From Litoditis marina (taxonomy: Eukaryota; Nematoda; Chromadorea; Rhabditida; Rhabditidae): a stretch of DNA of 64,000 bases. A program made the position numbers and the translations under genes. Positions within the stretch are counted from its first letter, which is position 1, and the number at the start of each line of letters is the position of its first letter. Location: the NCBI GenBank assembly GCA_964036275.1, contig OZ038435.1:21314059-21378058 (forward strand), read 5' to 3'. The notes beneath the pieces were generated by a model. It was not told the origin of the DNA and made no database searches. It was given only the letters and a program-made list of their open reading frames with translations. Below are positions 1 to 13,692 of this stretch, in pieces.

Positions 1-996
1 ATGAGTATAAACTGAAGCAAATGCACTTTATGCTGACAACTGAAAAAGCCGTGAGCGAGTCTGAGTGCTCGTTAGCTGAATGCATCATATTTCTCATTGG
101 CAGTAGTGTGTGAAGGGTGGATAATAATTATCGAGAGATAACATTGTGTCTGTTGGATGGAACTTCGACTCTTAGTAGTGCACCTATGTTGCGCGCCGTA
201 TGTTAGGATTTACTCACGCATCCTGTGTTAGGGAGAACTCCCGCGCCCTATGGTGGAAGTCGCTTGAATAGTCTCGTAAAGCTAGTATTCTAATGAGGAG
301 TCGTGCACTTTTTCATTGCATGTTTCTGAGTTCTGCTGTGTTTCACAAGTTTCACGTGACTGTGCAATTGACTAAAAGTATATTTGGAGAAAAGTTTCGC
401 GCTGTATTTCGAACAAGGAAGTTGAGCGAACAGAGAGACGATGAAAATGAATACGCCTACAGCTCCCGCCAGCCTGGGTGAAAACAAGGAAAAGGGGGTG
501 GTTTAAGTCGCCTACCTCGTTCATTGAATAATAATAAATGTATAACGGTCGGTCTTTTCTAATTTCGTTCTCAAAAAATACAATCAGTATTACTATCTTA
601 TAGTTATGCGAACACAACACAAGAACCGAATGACCTTGTTGTAATGGTAGAACCGAATGGTCGAATTTGATCATTGCCTTGCTACAATGCAATGTGAATA
701 GGTGAATATGTAAATATGTGACCGAGCATACTGAAATTTGTATAAAAACGAAAGTAAGGTGTAAAGTGTGAAATGAGAGACAATTGAATTTCGAAATCAA
801 ACTGAATAGAAAATAGAAAAGAAGGTCGATATAAAATATTACACTAATCTACGGGCTATATACAGATACAGGCAGAAATACAACAAATACCCCAGGGCCA
901 GCCTGGAATAAAACAAGGACGGAGGAGACGGATCAAGTCGCCGACGCCAACCTTGTAAGCCACAGTTTATGGATGAAAATACATTAAAACACTTAC
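1..996. other. No gene recognised; left flank of gene A
   Basis: No exon with good splice sites or a family motif was found here. By analogy with genes C, E and F a last exon of gene A, ending in a hydrophobic tail, would be expected in or to the left of this stretch, but I could not find it. Two related segments of about 45 bp (near 470-514 and 900-946, both containing CAGCCTGG...AAAACAAGG...AAGTCGCC) show an old local duplication. Confidence 0.5.
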
Positions 997-3068
997 TTTC
1001 CCTCCTTTTTGATCGCCTTATCGAGTGGTTCGAGAATCTTATCGAAAAGCTCAACAAGTGCGGGACATTCATCCGCGTACTTTTGGTAGCAGCTTGGTTT
1101 GAAATCTTTCATTCCGCTGTAACAAACAATCAAAGTGAAGGAGAAAACAGCTCGTATTCACATAGCTCAACTAACATTTGGTGGGATCTATAGATCTGAA
1201 ACTGAAAGGGCTACAGAAAGATTTGGTGAGAAGAAATAGAAAAGAAAAACTGAAACTAATTGAAACTTGGCGAAACTAAAAACTGACCGAGAAAATAACC
1301 GAGAAAATAACCGAGAAAATAGGAAAGGGGTGAAAAACAGAATACAGAAAATTACGCAGAATTACAATGGGGAGGTAAAAAGAAAGAAAAAATTTCGAGA
1401 GACACTTGTGATCATAAATGTGGAGAGAATGAAACGCAAAAGAGAAACGTAATAGAAACAGTAGAAGAGTAAGTGGCTCTACCACTATACACTAACAAAG
1501 TACGTACTTGCACATCTCTTTGAGTTCCTCTTTAGTGAGCTTTGCATCTCCCTTCAGCAATTTTTTATTCAGATCTTCATTATTAGATCCAGCACTATTA
1601 CACTCCTTACTCATCTTGGCCATCACTTCTTTCGCATCGCTCTCAGTTTCACATTTCTTTCTGCAAACAAATGTTATTGTGCAACGCTCCGATTGAATGC
1701 TCGCGAATGTTATGGTTTCCAACAGACGACGACAACAGACAACAGACAACAGACAACGGTTTTCGGTTCACTATACATGGAACAACTATTCATTCAACTA
1801 TTCATTGAAACTATTCATGGAACTAAGAAACTTATGGATTATAAATCTGAAAACTAAATTGTGAGATAGATAAAATTCTGATATATGTATTCCTCGAGTA
1901 TGAACTACATTATGAATTATCTACCTCTATTTTGAATTACATGTTTATTACGGTCATTCATATTTGAAAAGAAAAAATAGGAAGATAGTAATAGTTTGAG
2001 TCAACGTACAAACGTTGGGTACTAATGCAACTAACGCTGTGGCTGTGGCGAGAAAGATAGCAGCGAAGAACAGAACTCTGAAAATAGAAGGGTAAGATTA
2101 TGGAGGAATGAAGAGAAAAGAAAGAGAGAGAGAGGAAAGAGAGAGAGAGTGAGGGAGAGAGAGAGTGAAAGAGAGAAAGATAATGAAACAGAGAGAGAGG
2201 GAAAGAGAAGAAGATAAAGAAAGAGAGAGAGAGGAAAAGAAGAAAAAAAGGAAAAAAGAGAGAGAGAGAAAGAAAAAGAGAGAGAATTAGAAAGATAGAA
2301 AAGAGAGATAATTAGAAACAGAGAAAACAGAGAGAGAGAGGAAGAAAGAGAGGACAAAATAAGAGAGAAAGGGAGAAGAAGAAAGAACGAAAGAGTGAGA
2401 GAGAAAAAGAGAAAGATAGAGAGAGAGAGAGAAAGAAAGAGAGGACGAGAAGAAGAGAGAAAGGGAGAGGAAGAAAGAACGAAAGAGTGAGAGAGAAAAA
2501 TATAAAGATAGAGAGAGAGAGGAAGAAAGAGAGGACGAAAAGAAGAGAGAAAGGGAGAGGAAGAAAGGACGAAAGAGTGAGAGAGAAAACGAGAAAGATA
2601 GAGAGGAGATAGAAGAGAGATATACAGAAAGACAGGAAGAAAGAGCGGAAGAAAACGAGAGGGAAAGAGAGAGAGAGAGTGAGAGAAAGGGAGAAAGAGA
2701 TACCCACCTCATCTGAACCATATTGACCACTCGGGAGAGATAGAGATAGAGATAGAGATAGAGATAGAGATAGAGATAGAGATAGAGATAGAGATAGAGA
2801 TAGAGATAGAGATAGAGATAGAGATAGAGATAGAGATAGAGATAGAGATAGAGATAGAGATAGAGATAGAGATAGAGATAGAGATAGAGATAGAGATAGA
2901 GATAGAGATAGAGATAGAGATAGAGATAGAGATATAGAGAGATAGAAATAGAGAGATAGAGAGAGAGAGATAGAGAAATAGAGAGATAGAGATAGATATA
3001 GAGGCAGAGATAGAGAGGTAGGGATAGAAAAAAGAGAGAGAGAGAGGGAGAGAGAGAAAGAGAGAGAG

Positions 3069-3099
<31 letters not shown>

Positions 3100-3126
3100 G
3101 AGAGATGCCCACCTCATCTGAACCAT
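997..3126 (-). CDS. Gene A: secreted six-cysteine family protein, last exon not found
   Basis: Four exons can be read on the minus strand: 3126-3113 (MVQM plus two bases), 2077-2006 (signal peptide, [14 protein letters not shown]), 1660-1508 and 1116-997. All junctions are phase 2, as in paralogues C, E and F, and acceptors are TTTTCAG, TTTGCAG and TTACAG. The predicted mature part has cysteines in contexts NVC, KKC, KEC, EMC, SCY and ECP, then a lysine-rich stretch. Product: a small, presumably secreted protein of unknown function. The spacing loosely recalls the nematode T20D4.11-like (DUF19) group, which is only a guess. The exon 2 donor (AC/GTTGAC) is weak but is the only one keeping phase. 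The terminal exon that gives paralogues their hydrophobic tail is missing, so the gene may be broken or may continue outside the window. Intron 1 holds about 1 kb of purine-rich microsatellite. Confidence 0.65.
2100..3110. repeat. GA-rich microsatellite in intron 1 of gene A
   Basis: The stretch is nearly pure purine on the plus strand: imperfect (GA)n and GAAAGA runs, then an uninterrupted (GATAGA)n block at about 2739-2935, then more (GA)n. It lies between the first coding exon and the signal-peptide exon of gene A. Long open frames here (SLSLSL, LYLYLY) come from a stop-free repeat and are not genes. Confidence 0.95.
2708..2721 (-). other. Second copy of the family's first coding exon
   Basis: Inside the gene A intron repeat, the minus strand again reads ATGGTTCAGATGAG followed by a GTGGGT donor, preceded by the conserved leader TCCCGAGTGGTC. 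It is a near copy of the exon at 3113-3126, embedded between the GA and GATAGA blocks. It could be an alternative first exon or a by-product of tandem duplication of exon plus repeat. No TATA motif accompanies it. Confidence 0.7.
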
Positions 3127-3190
3127 ATCGACCACTCGGGAGCTGTTGATCCTATGCCAGACCTGCCCGGGCGTCCATCTTATATACGTC
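3127..3190 (-). promoter_or_regulatory. Conserved TATA promoter and leader of gene A
   Basis: On the minus strand a TATATAAG box (3179-3186) lies about 55 bp before the ATG. The block between them, including GGCATAGGATCAACAG and CTCCCGAGTGGTCGA, is conserved almost base for base before gene E (53339-53400) and before the orphan exon at 48868. The AG in GATCAACAG could be a trans-splice acceptor, which is inference only. Confidence 0.6.
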
Positions 3191-3199
3191 TCCAATTAC

Positions 3200-4533
3200 T
3201 GCACTCGTACACGTTTTAAAAGGACATTGCACATGGAAAATCCTGAAAACGGAGAGATATGGAAACCCTTCTTTTCATTTTGAATGGTTGAAAATGGTGC
3301 GTTCTATTCATCGGCAGAATCTACTGGGTTATTCCAAGTCATGTTTTTCTTCCCGTTTGTAGACCAAATCGGTTTATTTTCGTTCTTTCCTCAATAAGCC
3401 CATTTGAAACATGATTTCCAACTGCATCCGGGGTCCCGTTGCACTTGAACTCAAGCTAGAACTTGAAAACCCATGGGGGAGGCAAACTTCAACTTCAACC
3501 TTCCACCTCCCTCCCTGGGTAGGCGGGGGTAGAACTTCAACCGAGTGAGAGGCTGGACTTCAATACCGGAAATTAACCCCAATAACCCCATCCCCTGACG
3601 CAAAACTTATAACAAATCATTTTGGTTGAAAGGAGTCCAAGCGCGATAGACAGAGAATAATTGAAACATTTGTGATATATATATATATATTTTTATATGT
3701 TTTTTGTTGCGAAATGAGGCAGTCTCCACAAACTCCAACTTAGCGACCTCATTTTGTTTTTCCAAGTGATGCAGTAAGGACGACTTATAGAAGATAACCA
3801 CATTTTCATGACCTTTTCCTTTTCCCACGACCCCTCGAGACGACCAACCCAAATATCTCCAAACAGGCGATCCTCCCCTCACTCACCCTCAAGTGTTTGT
3901 AGTACAGTTAATTCATTGAATTTTTAGCCCCAGTGGTGGAACGGTTAAATTTGACTGCCTCAAAAGCCATACGAACTCCGGAAAGTGGAGGTGAAAGTTA
4001 ACTTTTCTCGATTTTTTTGTTGTTACCGTACTAATCTTACTGAAATTTTTGTTCCGTCTGCGATCGCGTTCATGAACGTAAAGGTTTGTTTTCAGAATCG
4101 TCTACCCTGGAGATTTCTCGGAAAAACTGACAGGTTGAAACGAAAGACGCGTTCCATATAGCTGGAAACGCGATCAAAGTCTGAACTCACTTTTCGGTTT
4201 TTCATGAAACGCGTTCGTTAGTATTCTGCATAAGGAATGAAACCGTATTATAGTTTCATTCTTGGCTACTATTCTTTATTGCACGAATTTTACATTGAGG
4301 AAAACTCCCAATTTGTTTTCTTATAGCAAACAAGTTATTCTCCAGTTCGTTTATTCTCCTTTTTCTACTGATTTTCTCTTTACATAAACTTCTAATTGAT
4401 AGTATAGGGTCTTCTTTCCCACATGTGTCGCGGCTTGTGATTGAATTCTTATGCTTTTTGGTCGAGTTTAGTAAAATACGCCATGAATCGAGAACAAACT
4501 ACAACAATCAGTCGTTTTCTATACTGTGTATAG
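3200..4533. other. Intergenic; repeat fragments only
   Basis: No gene seen. About 3465-3600 is a diverged fragment of the G-tract-rich MITE (AACTTCAA / GGGGG / ACTTCAATACCGGAAAT words) also found near 35.1, 43.9, 46.5 and 49.6 kb. About 4085-4190 (CGTCTACCCTGGAGATTTC...GGAAACGCG) recurs at 57950-58045. A short (TA)n lies near 3676-3690. Confidence 0.6.
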
Positions 4534-4550
4534 CCCCCCCCCCCCCCCCC
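4534..4550. repeat. Poly-C tract, 17 bp
   Basis: An uninterrupted run of 17 C on the plus strand. Similar tracts occur at 39197 (G15), 45685 (C21), 46533 (G25) and 60361 (G18). Confidence 0.95.
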
Positions 4551-4923
4551 TCAAACGTTCACACCGCATGTCAGGAAAGGAATCCTCGCGGCGAACTGGG
4601 GATTTAGAATGAGACATAAAGGGGTTGGTGGTCTGGAAGCAGGCGTATGCTACCCTAACCCGCCAAGTTTGTAGTTTGGATTCGTTGATTTTGGTCCGAA
4701 TGTCGAGGTTTATATCATCTATCAAGATCAAACTGCAATATTATTCTCTCAATAAGAAGGCCGGATCGATTTATTTACCTCATTCCGGTTCGAACTAACT
4801 AGAAGAATGAATCTTGAAGAAAAAAAACGACGCACCATTGAACCCCCGCCGACCCGAGCGGGGGTAAGTTGTAAAATTTTGACTCTCCTCTCTTAGGTTT
4901 CTGAGGTTATAGCTTATATAAGT

Positions 4924-5408
4924 TAGAGTGGTTAACCAAACTCGAAACTCATAAAACTCGAAAACTCTTGAAAAAACTTGAAAAGATTGAGTTTCTCGAG
5001 TTTCAAGTTTGGCTTCGTTCGAAGTCGGAAATGAGCAAAAGTTGCTTTTCACAGCACATTCTTTGCTATTTCAAACAAAAAAATGCTTCCTTCCTCCCGA
5101 TTTTCGCGTATTAATGTTTCCCTTCTCCCGATTTTCGCGTATTCATGCGGAAAAATCTGAATTTCTCAAAAATTTCTCAATTTTCTGTATCGATAAAATC
5201 CTAAAAGTGTACCACCAAACTCGAAACTTGGAAACGGTCATTTTCGATTATTTTATAAAAATATGTAAAAAAGTTATTTTCGAAACTGAAGAATCTCACT
5301 CGAAAAACTCGAAATTTCCAAAACTCACGAAACTCGCAAAACTCGGTTTTTCACAGAACTCGAAAAACTCGAAACGCGAAATTTCCAACTCGATTGGCAA
5401 CCCTAGTG
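4924..5408. repeat. Low-complexity ACTCGAAA element with defined ends
   Basis: The element opens with AGAGTGGTTAACCAA and ends GGCAACCCTAGT. Between these it is built from degenerate ACTCGAAAA / GAGTTTC words in both orientations, with a unique core (TTCTTTGCTATTTCAAAC). A diverged copy in the same orientation lies at 49812-50215. Its termini resemble those of the AATTGAAT element at 44734 and 60731, suggesting a common origin or mechanism. Not a gene. Confidence 0.7.
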
Positions 5409-5541
5409 GTGATTGATGTGCTACGGGGGAACCCAACTGCAGTGGGGGTAATACAGTAACACTTCAATTTTCCACAGCATTTTTCAATTTCTCTCTTTCT
5501 TTTCTCCGGGTTTACCGCTGTTCGGACGATAATTGCTTGGT

Positions 5542-5542
<1 letters not shown>

Positions 5543-5612
<70 letters not shown>
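5543..5612. repeat. (CT)n microsatellite
   Basis: About 70 bp of pure CT dinucleotide repeat. Confidence 0.98.
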
Positions 5613-5614
<2 letters not shown>

Positions 5615-8600
5615 GCATTTGTCCGAATTGCCTAACCCGTCGTCCGAATAGCCGAACCTCCAATTGAAGGTTAGGCTTGCCCAGGGTTAGGCGACTCGAC
5701 AGACTGACTTTTAAGTCAGTCTTCTGAATCGCCTAACCCTCCGTCCAAATCGCTTGACTTTGTCCGAATATCCTACACTCAGTTGAAATCATCTAACATA
5801 TTAAATAGGGTTTACAAAACAACATCGAAGTTGAATCATGGATTAGCTCATTACTCTATACTTAATGGTTCTCGACATGAACTTATACGCAAACGTGGAC
5901 GGGAATTGATCAAGTACGGTGAATAGTTTTTGCACAATTGAACGGACTGGATAAATTCATTGCCAACTTCGAACACACTTTTCAATTCATGCTGTCATTA
6001 TGAATAAAGGTATCCAACAGCTGTTTAAAATATTCCGACAGGGAAGCGAGATAATCTAGTGTCGAACACGATAGAGAATTTAGGTCCATTGCAAATAACA
6101 TAAGGTGTGAAAGAAGAGTCTAAAGTGCAGCGGAACGGGACGCGTTCCCGTCCTGTGATCTTCTTGTGAATGTGTCATCGTCCTTATATATGACGTACGT
6201 GGGCGACTGTTGTGAGAGGCTTCACGGAATGTGCAACATATGTTGAAGATAAGGATAACGACATGAGTGAGACGACTTCAGAATGAAACAGGCAATGACG
6301 AAGAATGAGATGAGCAGGGGTAAACGTATGTGATGTACGTACCACAGGTAGTTAGGTACAAAGAGTAATATAAGGTGAAAACACTGACAACGCACAAGGA
6401 ATGCATGGCATATCCTTGACGGCTACCCTTCCCCGCCAAAGTCCGTCCCCGGACTTTCGTGCTTTTTTTATGTAAGCATCGTCGGATTTGGAATTTGAAT
6501 GTAAGTTTGTAGCTTAATCTCAGTATATTGGAGATGTAGTACAACGTGGAGTTCCTGGAACCGGCTTGTGGTTGAGTTCGACATTATGTTTTTTTTAAAT
6601 AAGAACATCAGCTCTAGAGAATGTGACGTTTGGTGAATGAATTGTGGGCAATTGAATGACATCTTCCAGGCAATTAATTCTTCATGATGCCATTTACCTC
6701 GATCTTAATTGAGGAGAGCGAAGTGTATTGTGAGAAGTGTATCGCGATAGAGGATCACCCCCTTGTTTGATCAGTTCAGGCGCCGTAGCAATCCCCACAA
6801 AGGTTCATGAGATCACCTCATGAGCTATTAGCACGAGTTGCTCATGCGATTCTGTTGATTGCTATGCTACAACATTAAGAGTTCACGAGTAGCTCATGAG
6901 GTATCTCATGAGAAACTCATTTGGACTTCTCATGAGGTTGGACGATTTGCTACGCCGCCTGATGTCACGTTAAAAAGTTGTGGTACATTACTGTACCTTG
7001 TACGCAGTGATTGTGAACCTATATGTTTCGAGTTGACCTGAAGAAAGGTTTTTAGCATCTATTTCACCTGATTTGGCTTACTTCAACTAAGTGGTCACTT
7101 TTACAAACTACAAAATGTAGAGAAATCTATGAATAACCACTAGTGCCCGGGCTTGGGAAATTGACCATTTGCAATTGTTATAGTTCTTCCATCTCTGTAC
7201 TGATTCATGAATTTGGGATGTTTCTATACGATACATCATTTTAGCGTGGTAATCGAGCTTCGCTGTCGCTACCGTTAGGATACTTAGACAATTCAAATTT
7301 CCGAACAACTGCAGGGTTCGTTACAGAAAAGTTTCAACCATAAAAAGTTTTTGTCGCTATTTTTACAGAAATTATAAGACAGCGAATATATTTGATTTTT
7401 TCAAGAGTCCAGCAGGACCAACCACGTTCATCACAGGACTCGGTGAGCGAAACGCGGCGCAAATAAGCGGAACGCGGGCGAAACAGGCGCAATGCACGCA
7501 ACTATCCGCACTTTGCTAGCAACTTGCTGGCAAAGTGCGGATTTTTGTTAAAAACTTGCCGCAACTTGGAGGCGAATATCGAGCGACTAATAATCAATTG
7601 GGTATAAAACTTGACAAAAAATAAAATTCACAAAATTAATACTTGTTTACGTCTTGTCAGCCACTGCACTGACAGCCGGAACAAATATTACTTGCATAGT
7701 ACCTCTGTGTACCCAAAAGTACCTCAAACTTGGGTAATTAAACCAACGAGAGGTTAGGATAAAAGTTTCGTAGTAGGGCGCTGATAACTACGCTATTGGA
7801 GCACATAATAACCACCAACCTTTGGAATCGATTACATGGATGCGTACACAGCGAAAAGTGAGATATACAGTACCCTACACTTGCGACTGTTAAAGTTAAA
7901 GTGAAACTCATAGTCCGAAAAAAATCTCCAAGCACCAAAATTAAATTTTGAGACCTAAAAAACTCGATAAAATTTAACCTCGCAAATCAATTGGATTCCA
8001 TGGAAAGAGTACAGTAGGATATTTTCACTGATATTTGGTAATCGAAAATTTAGGTTTGGTTCTCACAAGCAGTGAAAATGAACCTGTAGGTCAGAAATTC
8101 TTCGTGTATAGCAATGGAAGAAGTCATAACATTGTAATTTCATTACAGCAAAATAATGTTTTGCTCAGATAGTAGACTGGACCTTTTACATCGAGATTCG
8201 TACCTGACCACGTTGAAGTTTGTGTGTCGTCGATGACGCGGTTGGTTGAGTTTGTAGGTTCCATTCACTATTGTGCAGCACGGAAGGACATCGTGCGCAG
8301 CGCGGAGCGCTGCGCAGATAAGTTTTTGTTCAAAGGTCTGCAGACATTACAAAACAGATTATTACAATTTTCTTCAAAGTACGTCGACCATTTTCTTAGA
8401 TTTTTGCATGAATCACTGAAGGGCAACACGTCTACAAGATACTAAGTTCACGTTCCAGGTAGAATTTATTGAGAGGAGTTAAAGGGCCCGACGTCACGCA
8501 AAAATGGCTTCCGTGCGGGGCGGCGGCGGCGGCGGCGGCGCCGGCGACAAAAGTGTCCGCCTCCTCAAATCTCGGCATAGTTCCGCACAAAATTAACTTA

Positions 8601-9091
8601 TTCAAAAAATACTTACATTATTGAAAAGCTCTAAAAAAGTTGAGGTATACGTATTTTCCGGGTATGTCTGAAATTTGAATATTACGTGTGAGAGAGCCGA
8701 AAATGGTCTCGCAAAAAATCATGGATAGACCGGTTTCGTGAAAATAAAAATGAAAGAAGAGTTTAACGTGTAGTAGGAAGACGTTTTCCAATGAAGAACT
8801 CATGACAGGCGGGTACAGCTTGGTTTTCACTCCTATTCACATGTCTGATTGGCGGATTGGATTAACGCTCTATTCACGCACGGCGAACGGAGGTTCGATT
8901 CCTGCCTGGAGTCTAGAGTGAAAAATTTGCTATCACTTGAACGAGATTACAACTACACCAAACGTTCGGCACTACGGCACGGTTTAAAACTCCAATAGAA
9001 AAACATAACATTCCTTGTTTAGCTTATTGTTCAAAAATATCATTTTTTATCAAAAATGACCGTTACTTCGTAACCATAGAAAAAGAGTTCA
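5613..9091. other. Intergenic; no convincing gene
   Basis: Open frames here are short and lack splice or family support. Recognisable pieces are a CTCATGAG-rich segment (about 6800-6945) resembling 46270-46400, a GC hairpin at about 8296-8322 (GCGCAGCGCGGAGCGCTGCGC) resembling the end of the composite repeat at 13692/47035, and a short (GGC)n near 8518-8540. Confidence 0.5.
8845..8910 (+). repeat. tRNA-derived SINE-like or tRNA relic
   Basis: An A-box-like TTGGCGGATTGGATTAACG is followed about 45 bp later by a perfect pol III B box, GGTTCGATTCC (8892-8902). Acceptor-stem halves do not pair, so this is not a functional tRNA. The flank CACATGTCTGA...GGC recurs at 36230, which points to a dispersed element. 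Confidence 0.5.
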
Positions 9092-9421
9092 ATTAGTATA
9101 AAAAAACGAGTGTAAAGAAAGTAAAGATTAGTTTTGGATAAATATGTACAAGAAATATAAAAGAAGTCCAATAAAAATATTTTGAGGAAAATGCTAATCT
9201 CGCTTCTCTTGAAAACAACGGAGTATAAGCTAGATTATTGTGAGTCGCAGTCAAAAGTCTTCTTCCGACAACCAAAAACTCGGTATTCTTTTTTGAAATT
9301 CTAAACCGAGCGAGATTAGAGTTTTCCTCAAAATATTTGTATTGGACTTCTTTTATATTTCTTGTACATATTTATCCAAAACTAATCTTTACTTTCTTTA
9401 CACTCGTTTTTTTATACTAAT
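9092..9421. mobile_element. Fold-back element, arms of about 120 bp
   Basis: ATTAGTATAAAAAAACGAG at 9092 is answered by its reverse complement ending at 9421. The arms continue inwards (TAAAGATTAGTTTTGGAT, GAAATATAAAAGAAGTCC) for about 120 bp around an asymmetric centre of about 90 bp. No coding capacity. Probably a MITE; the superfamily is not evident. Confidence 0.8.
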
Positions 9422-11623
9422 CTTAATGAATTTCGTACTGGTTCAACCGCTGGCACATCTACAGCTTCCGAGTAGAATTGTGTACTGGCACACGTGCAAC
9501 TCGATCAGTGAGACATATCTGTGTAGACATATATTGGTTAGTCAGCACAGAAGTGTGGTTGCTTGCTGCACGCAAAATAAGACCGAAGACTCTAAGAGTT
9601 ACTTTTCTTAAGTGCGGCTCACTATGGGGTGATGTGCAAGCTTGTTCTTGCTATTTGAAAATTCATCGTAACGACTTAATATTCGATGAGACCTCCTAAT
9701 TGATTTTGTGATAGTTAAGTAACACTCTCATCGCAAAGCTCGCTTTTTCATAGTCGAGCTTCACTGTCGGTTAGTCAAAATATGAATATTGAACAAAACT
9801 CGCGAAACCATAACCACGAAACCGAAACCGGATTTTTTCTTGGCTACTATTACTTTATTGCGCTAAATTTACATTGATTGTCACTGATCGACTGAACTGT
9901 CGTGAAATACGTATGAGATGTATGAGAGTGTATGAGATATAGAAAAGGAGTGCAGTGTAAGAGAAATAAAAAAGGAGTTCAATAAATTGAAATTGAGATG
10001 AAAATCTGATCTCCCATTCTCGAAAAGTCTTGTTCGAAGTTGGGTGTTGTGCAGCCTGCACATTTTGCACGTTTGCTCGTTCAAAGTTTATATTGGTGTG
10101 GTGTTGGAGTGTCGTGTCATCTTCAGATCAGAGGCGTGGTCTCTGACCTCAGTATATAAGAAAAAAACTCAGCCGTTAAGCTGTTAGTCCTAGGGTTGCG
10201 CGGCGAACTGTTTTCGATTTATTTTGCCCATGTTTAGTTGATATGTATTTTGGAAAGCGCTATTTCGCAGGTAAATGTTCCAGCTAAATGTTAATCTTGT
10301 TTCGCAACTCTTTCGGTGATTACTTTGGAGACTTTCAATAAACTCTTCCACTCCACTCTATGTTTCTTTTTTGTTTTATTTGTATACAAACAATCCGCTA
10401 CATCACAGACTAAATCCAAAAGGTAATGCAACACGTTGTGATAGAATTTTCAGTCACATCAGTAGTATACTTTTGGTCGATTACACAGTCACGTGAACCT
10501 GTTAAACACAGCAGAACTCAAGAACGTGCAATAATGAATTGCACGATTTTTGATTAGAATGCTAACTATTCACTCAACCTCTATATTTTTATTCATTTGT
10601 TCTACACAAAATGTACAACGGGACCAGGTGGAAAAGAGAGATCGACCGATGACTATACAAAAAGAAGAAATGCTCAAGGCTTTAATTTACGATCAAGGCC
10701 GCGTCCCGCAATGCGCCGTATTCAATACGGGTTTACCGTCCATGCGGAAAACAGCTGATAGCTACAAAACCAGGCTCGCTCGATAACAATTAGTGGAGTT
10801 GAAGCAAACACCATTAGAAATGAGGAGTCTCGGTCATTAGCGCAAATCCAGATTGCTCAAAGCAACGAAGGTTATGAATAAGGCCATATAGGCAGATTGC
10901 CAAAAATATTTGCTCACAGCTCAGACAATTCCCAGCCAATTGGCCAGCCAGTTTTTTATTGGCTGAGCGAGAGAGTGTGCAGGTCAGAGAGACGCAGACT
11001 GTCTTAGCCTGTCTGCGCGTCATTGATCTGCATGCTCTCTCGTTTTTATAGCTGGCCAATTGCAGAAAAGTGGCGCTAATCGTTCTCAGAGGGTTAGTAT
11101 GAAAGGACACAGAAAGTCCAGGCAACACCACCGCGGTTGACCCTCCAATGGGGTGGCTGCGCGCAATGGCCGCATTTTATAGGATCGGCACTCCCGCAAT
11201 TCACAGAATTTTGTGTAGGGTTTTACCTATGTTGAAACTTAGTAATCAAATGTCAGCTGATCACGACTAAAAATGTATTTCGGAGAGGTTGTACAGCTAT
11301 TGTATACGGTTATCAGCGTTCAACATCCGGATCTACTTACTACTAATGGTAATACTTATATATGAGATACGACAGATGCTGCTCGGTTCAAAATAACAAA
11401 TAACCTTTTTAATATATTTTTTACTTGTTAGTTTCATTTGAATGTTACAGTGTGTAGTGTGATTTGAATGTGACATTTCTAGATCATGTGACCAGTGCAC
11501 GGAGTACTCATCTCCTTCATGTCAAGTCATAACGACTTGTCAATGGATTGAATGGATTTATAGGAGGTAGGGTTTCATTCGATGTTGAAGATGTATTTCG
11601 TTTTGCTATGAAATTAAGTATTT
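9422..11623. other. Intergenic; no convincing gene
   Basis: Only short open frames lacking signal peptide, family motif or good splice pairs. Around 10920-11060, words such as GGCCAGCCAG and TTGGCCAGC hint at a small diverged inverted repeat. Nothing else recognised. Confidence 0.5.
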
Positions 11624-12138
11624 ATTCATGAAAAAGTGGGGGCCCAACGAATGTAAGATTTGTCTTCTACTACAGATTTGTCTTCTACTTCTACTGTGTC
11701 TTCTAACCGAAAAATACTAATATACTCAAGTATAACTGTTCATTACAAACATACAAAAGTCGTAAAATATTTTCTCAAACCTGTAAACTAGAATCTACAA
11801 GTCACATCTGCGAAAGAGAGAACAACTTTTGAATAATATGACAAACGTTATAGCCCCTAGAATTGAAGTAATGACAAAAAATGCCAACCATTGTGTACAA
11901 AACCAGGAACTCTATAATTGAGTAGGTTGAGTTAACATCTGTGATTTGTAGATTCTAGTTTACAGGTTTGAGAAAATATTTTACGACTTTTGTATGTTTG
12001 TAATGAACAGTTATACTTGAGTATATTAGTATTTTTCGGTTTTTGTAGCAGTAGCTGTTCCATTTGAGAGTAGTTGTCTAAGGGGCGCACAGTAGAAGAC
12101 AAATCTTACATTCGTTGGGCCCCCACTTTTTCATGAAT
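11624..12138. mobile_element. Fold-back element at the end of a composite repeat
   Basis: ATTCATGAAAAAGTGGGGGC at 11624 is mirrored at 12115-12138. The arms share GGCCCAACGAATGTAAGATT and, further in, CGAAAAATACTAATATA and CATACAAAAGTCGTAAAATA, giving terminal inverted repeats of about 200 bp. A second copy is at 48247-48779. Confidence 0.85.

Positions 12139-13692
<1,554 letters not shown>

Noticed and set aside
4519..5416. Short frames over the ACTCGAAA element
   Set aside because: They are translations of degenerate simple repeats.
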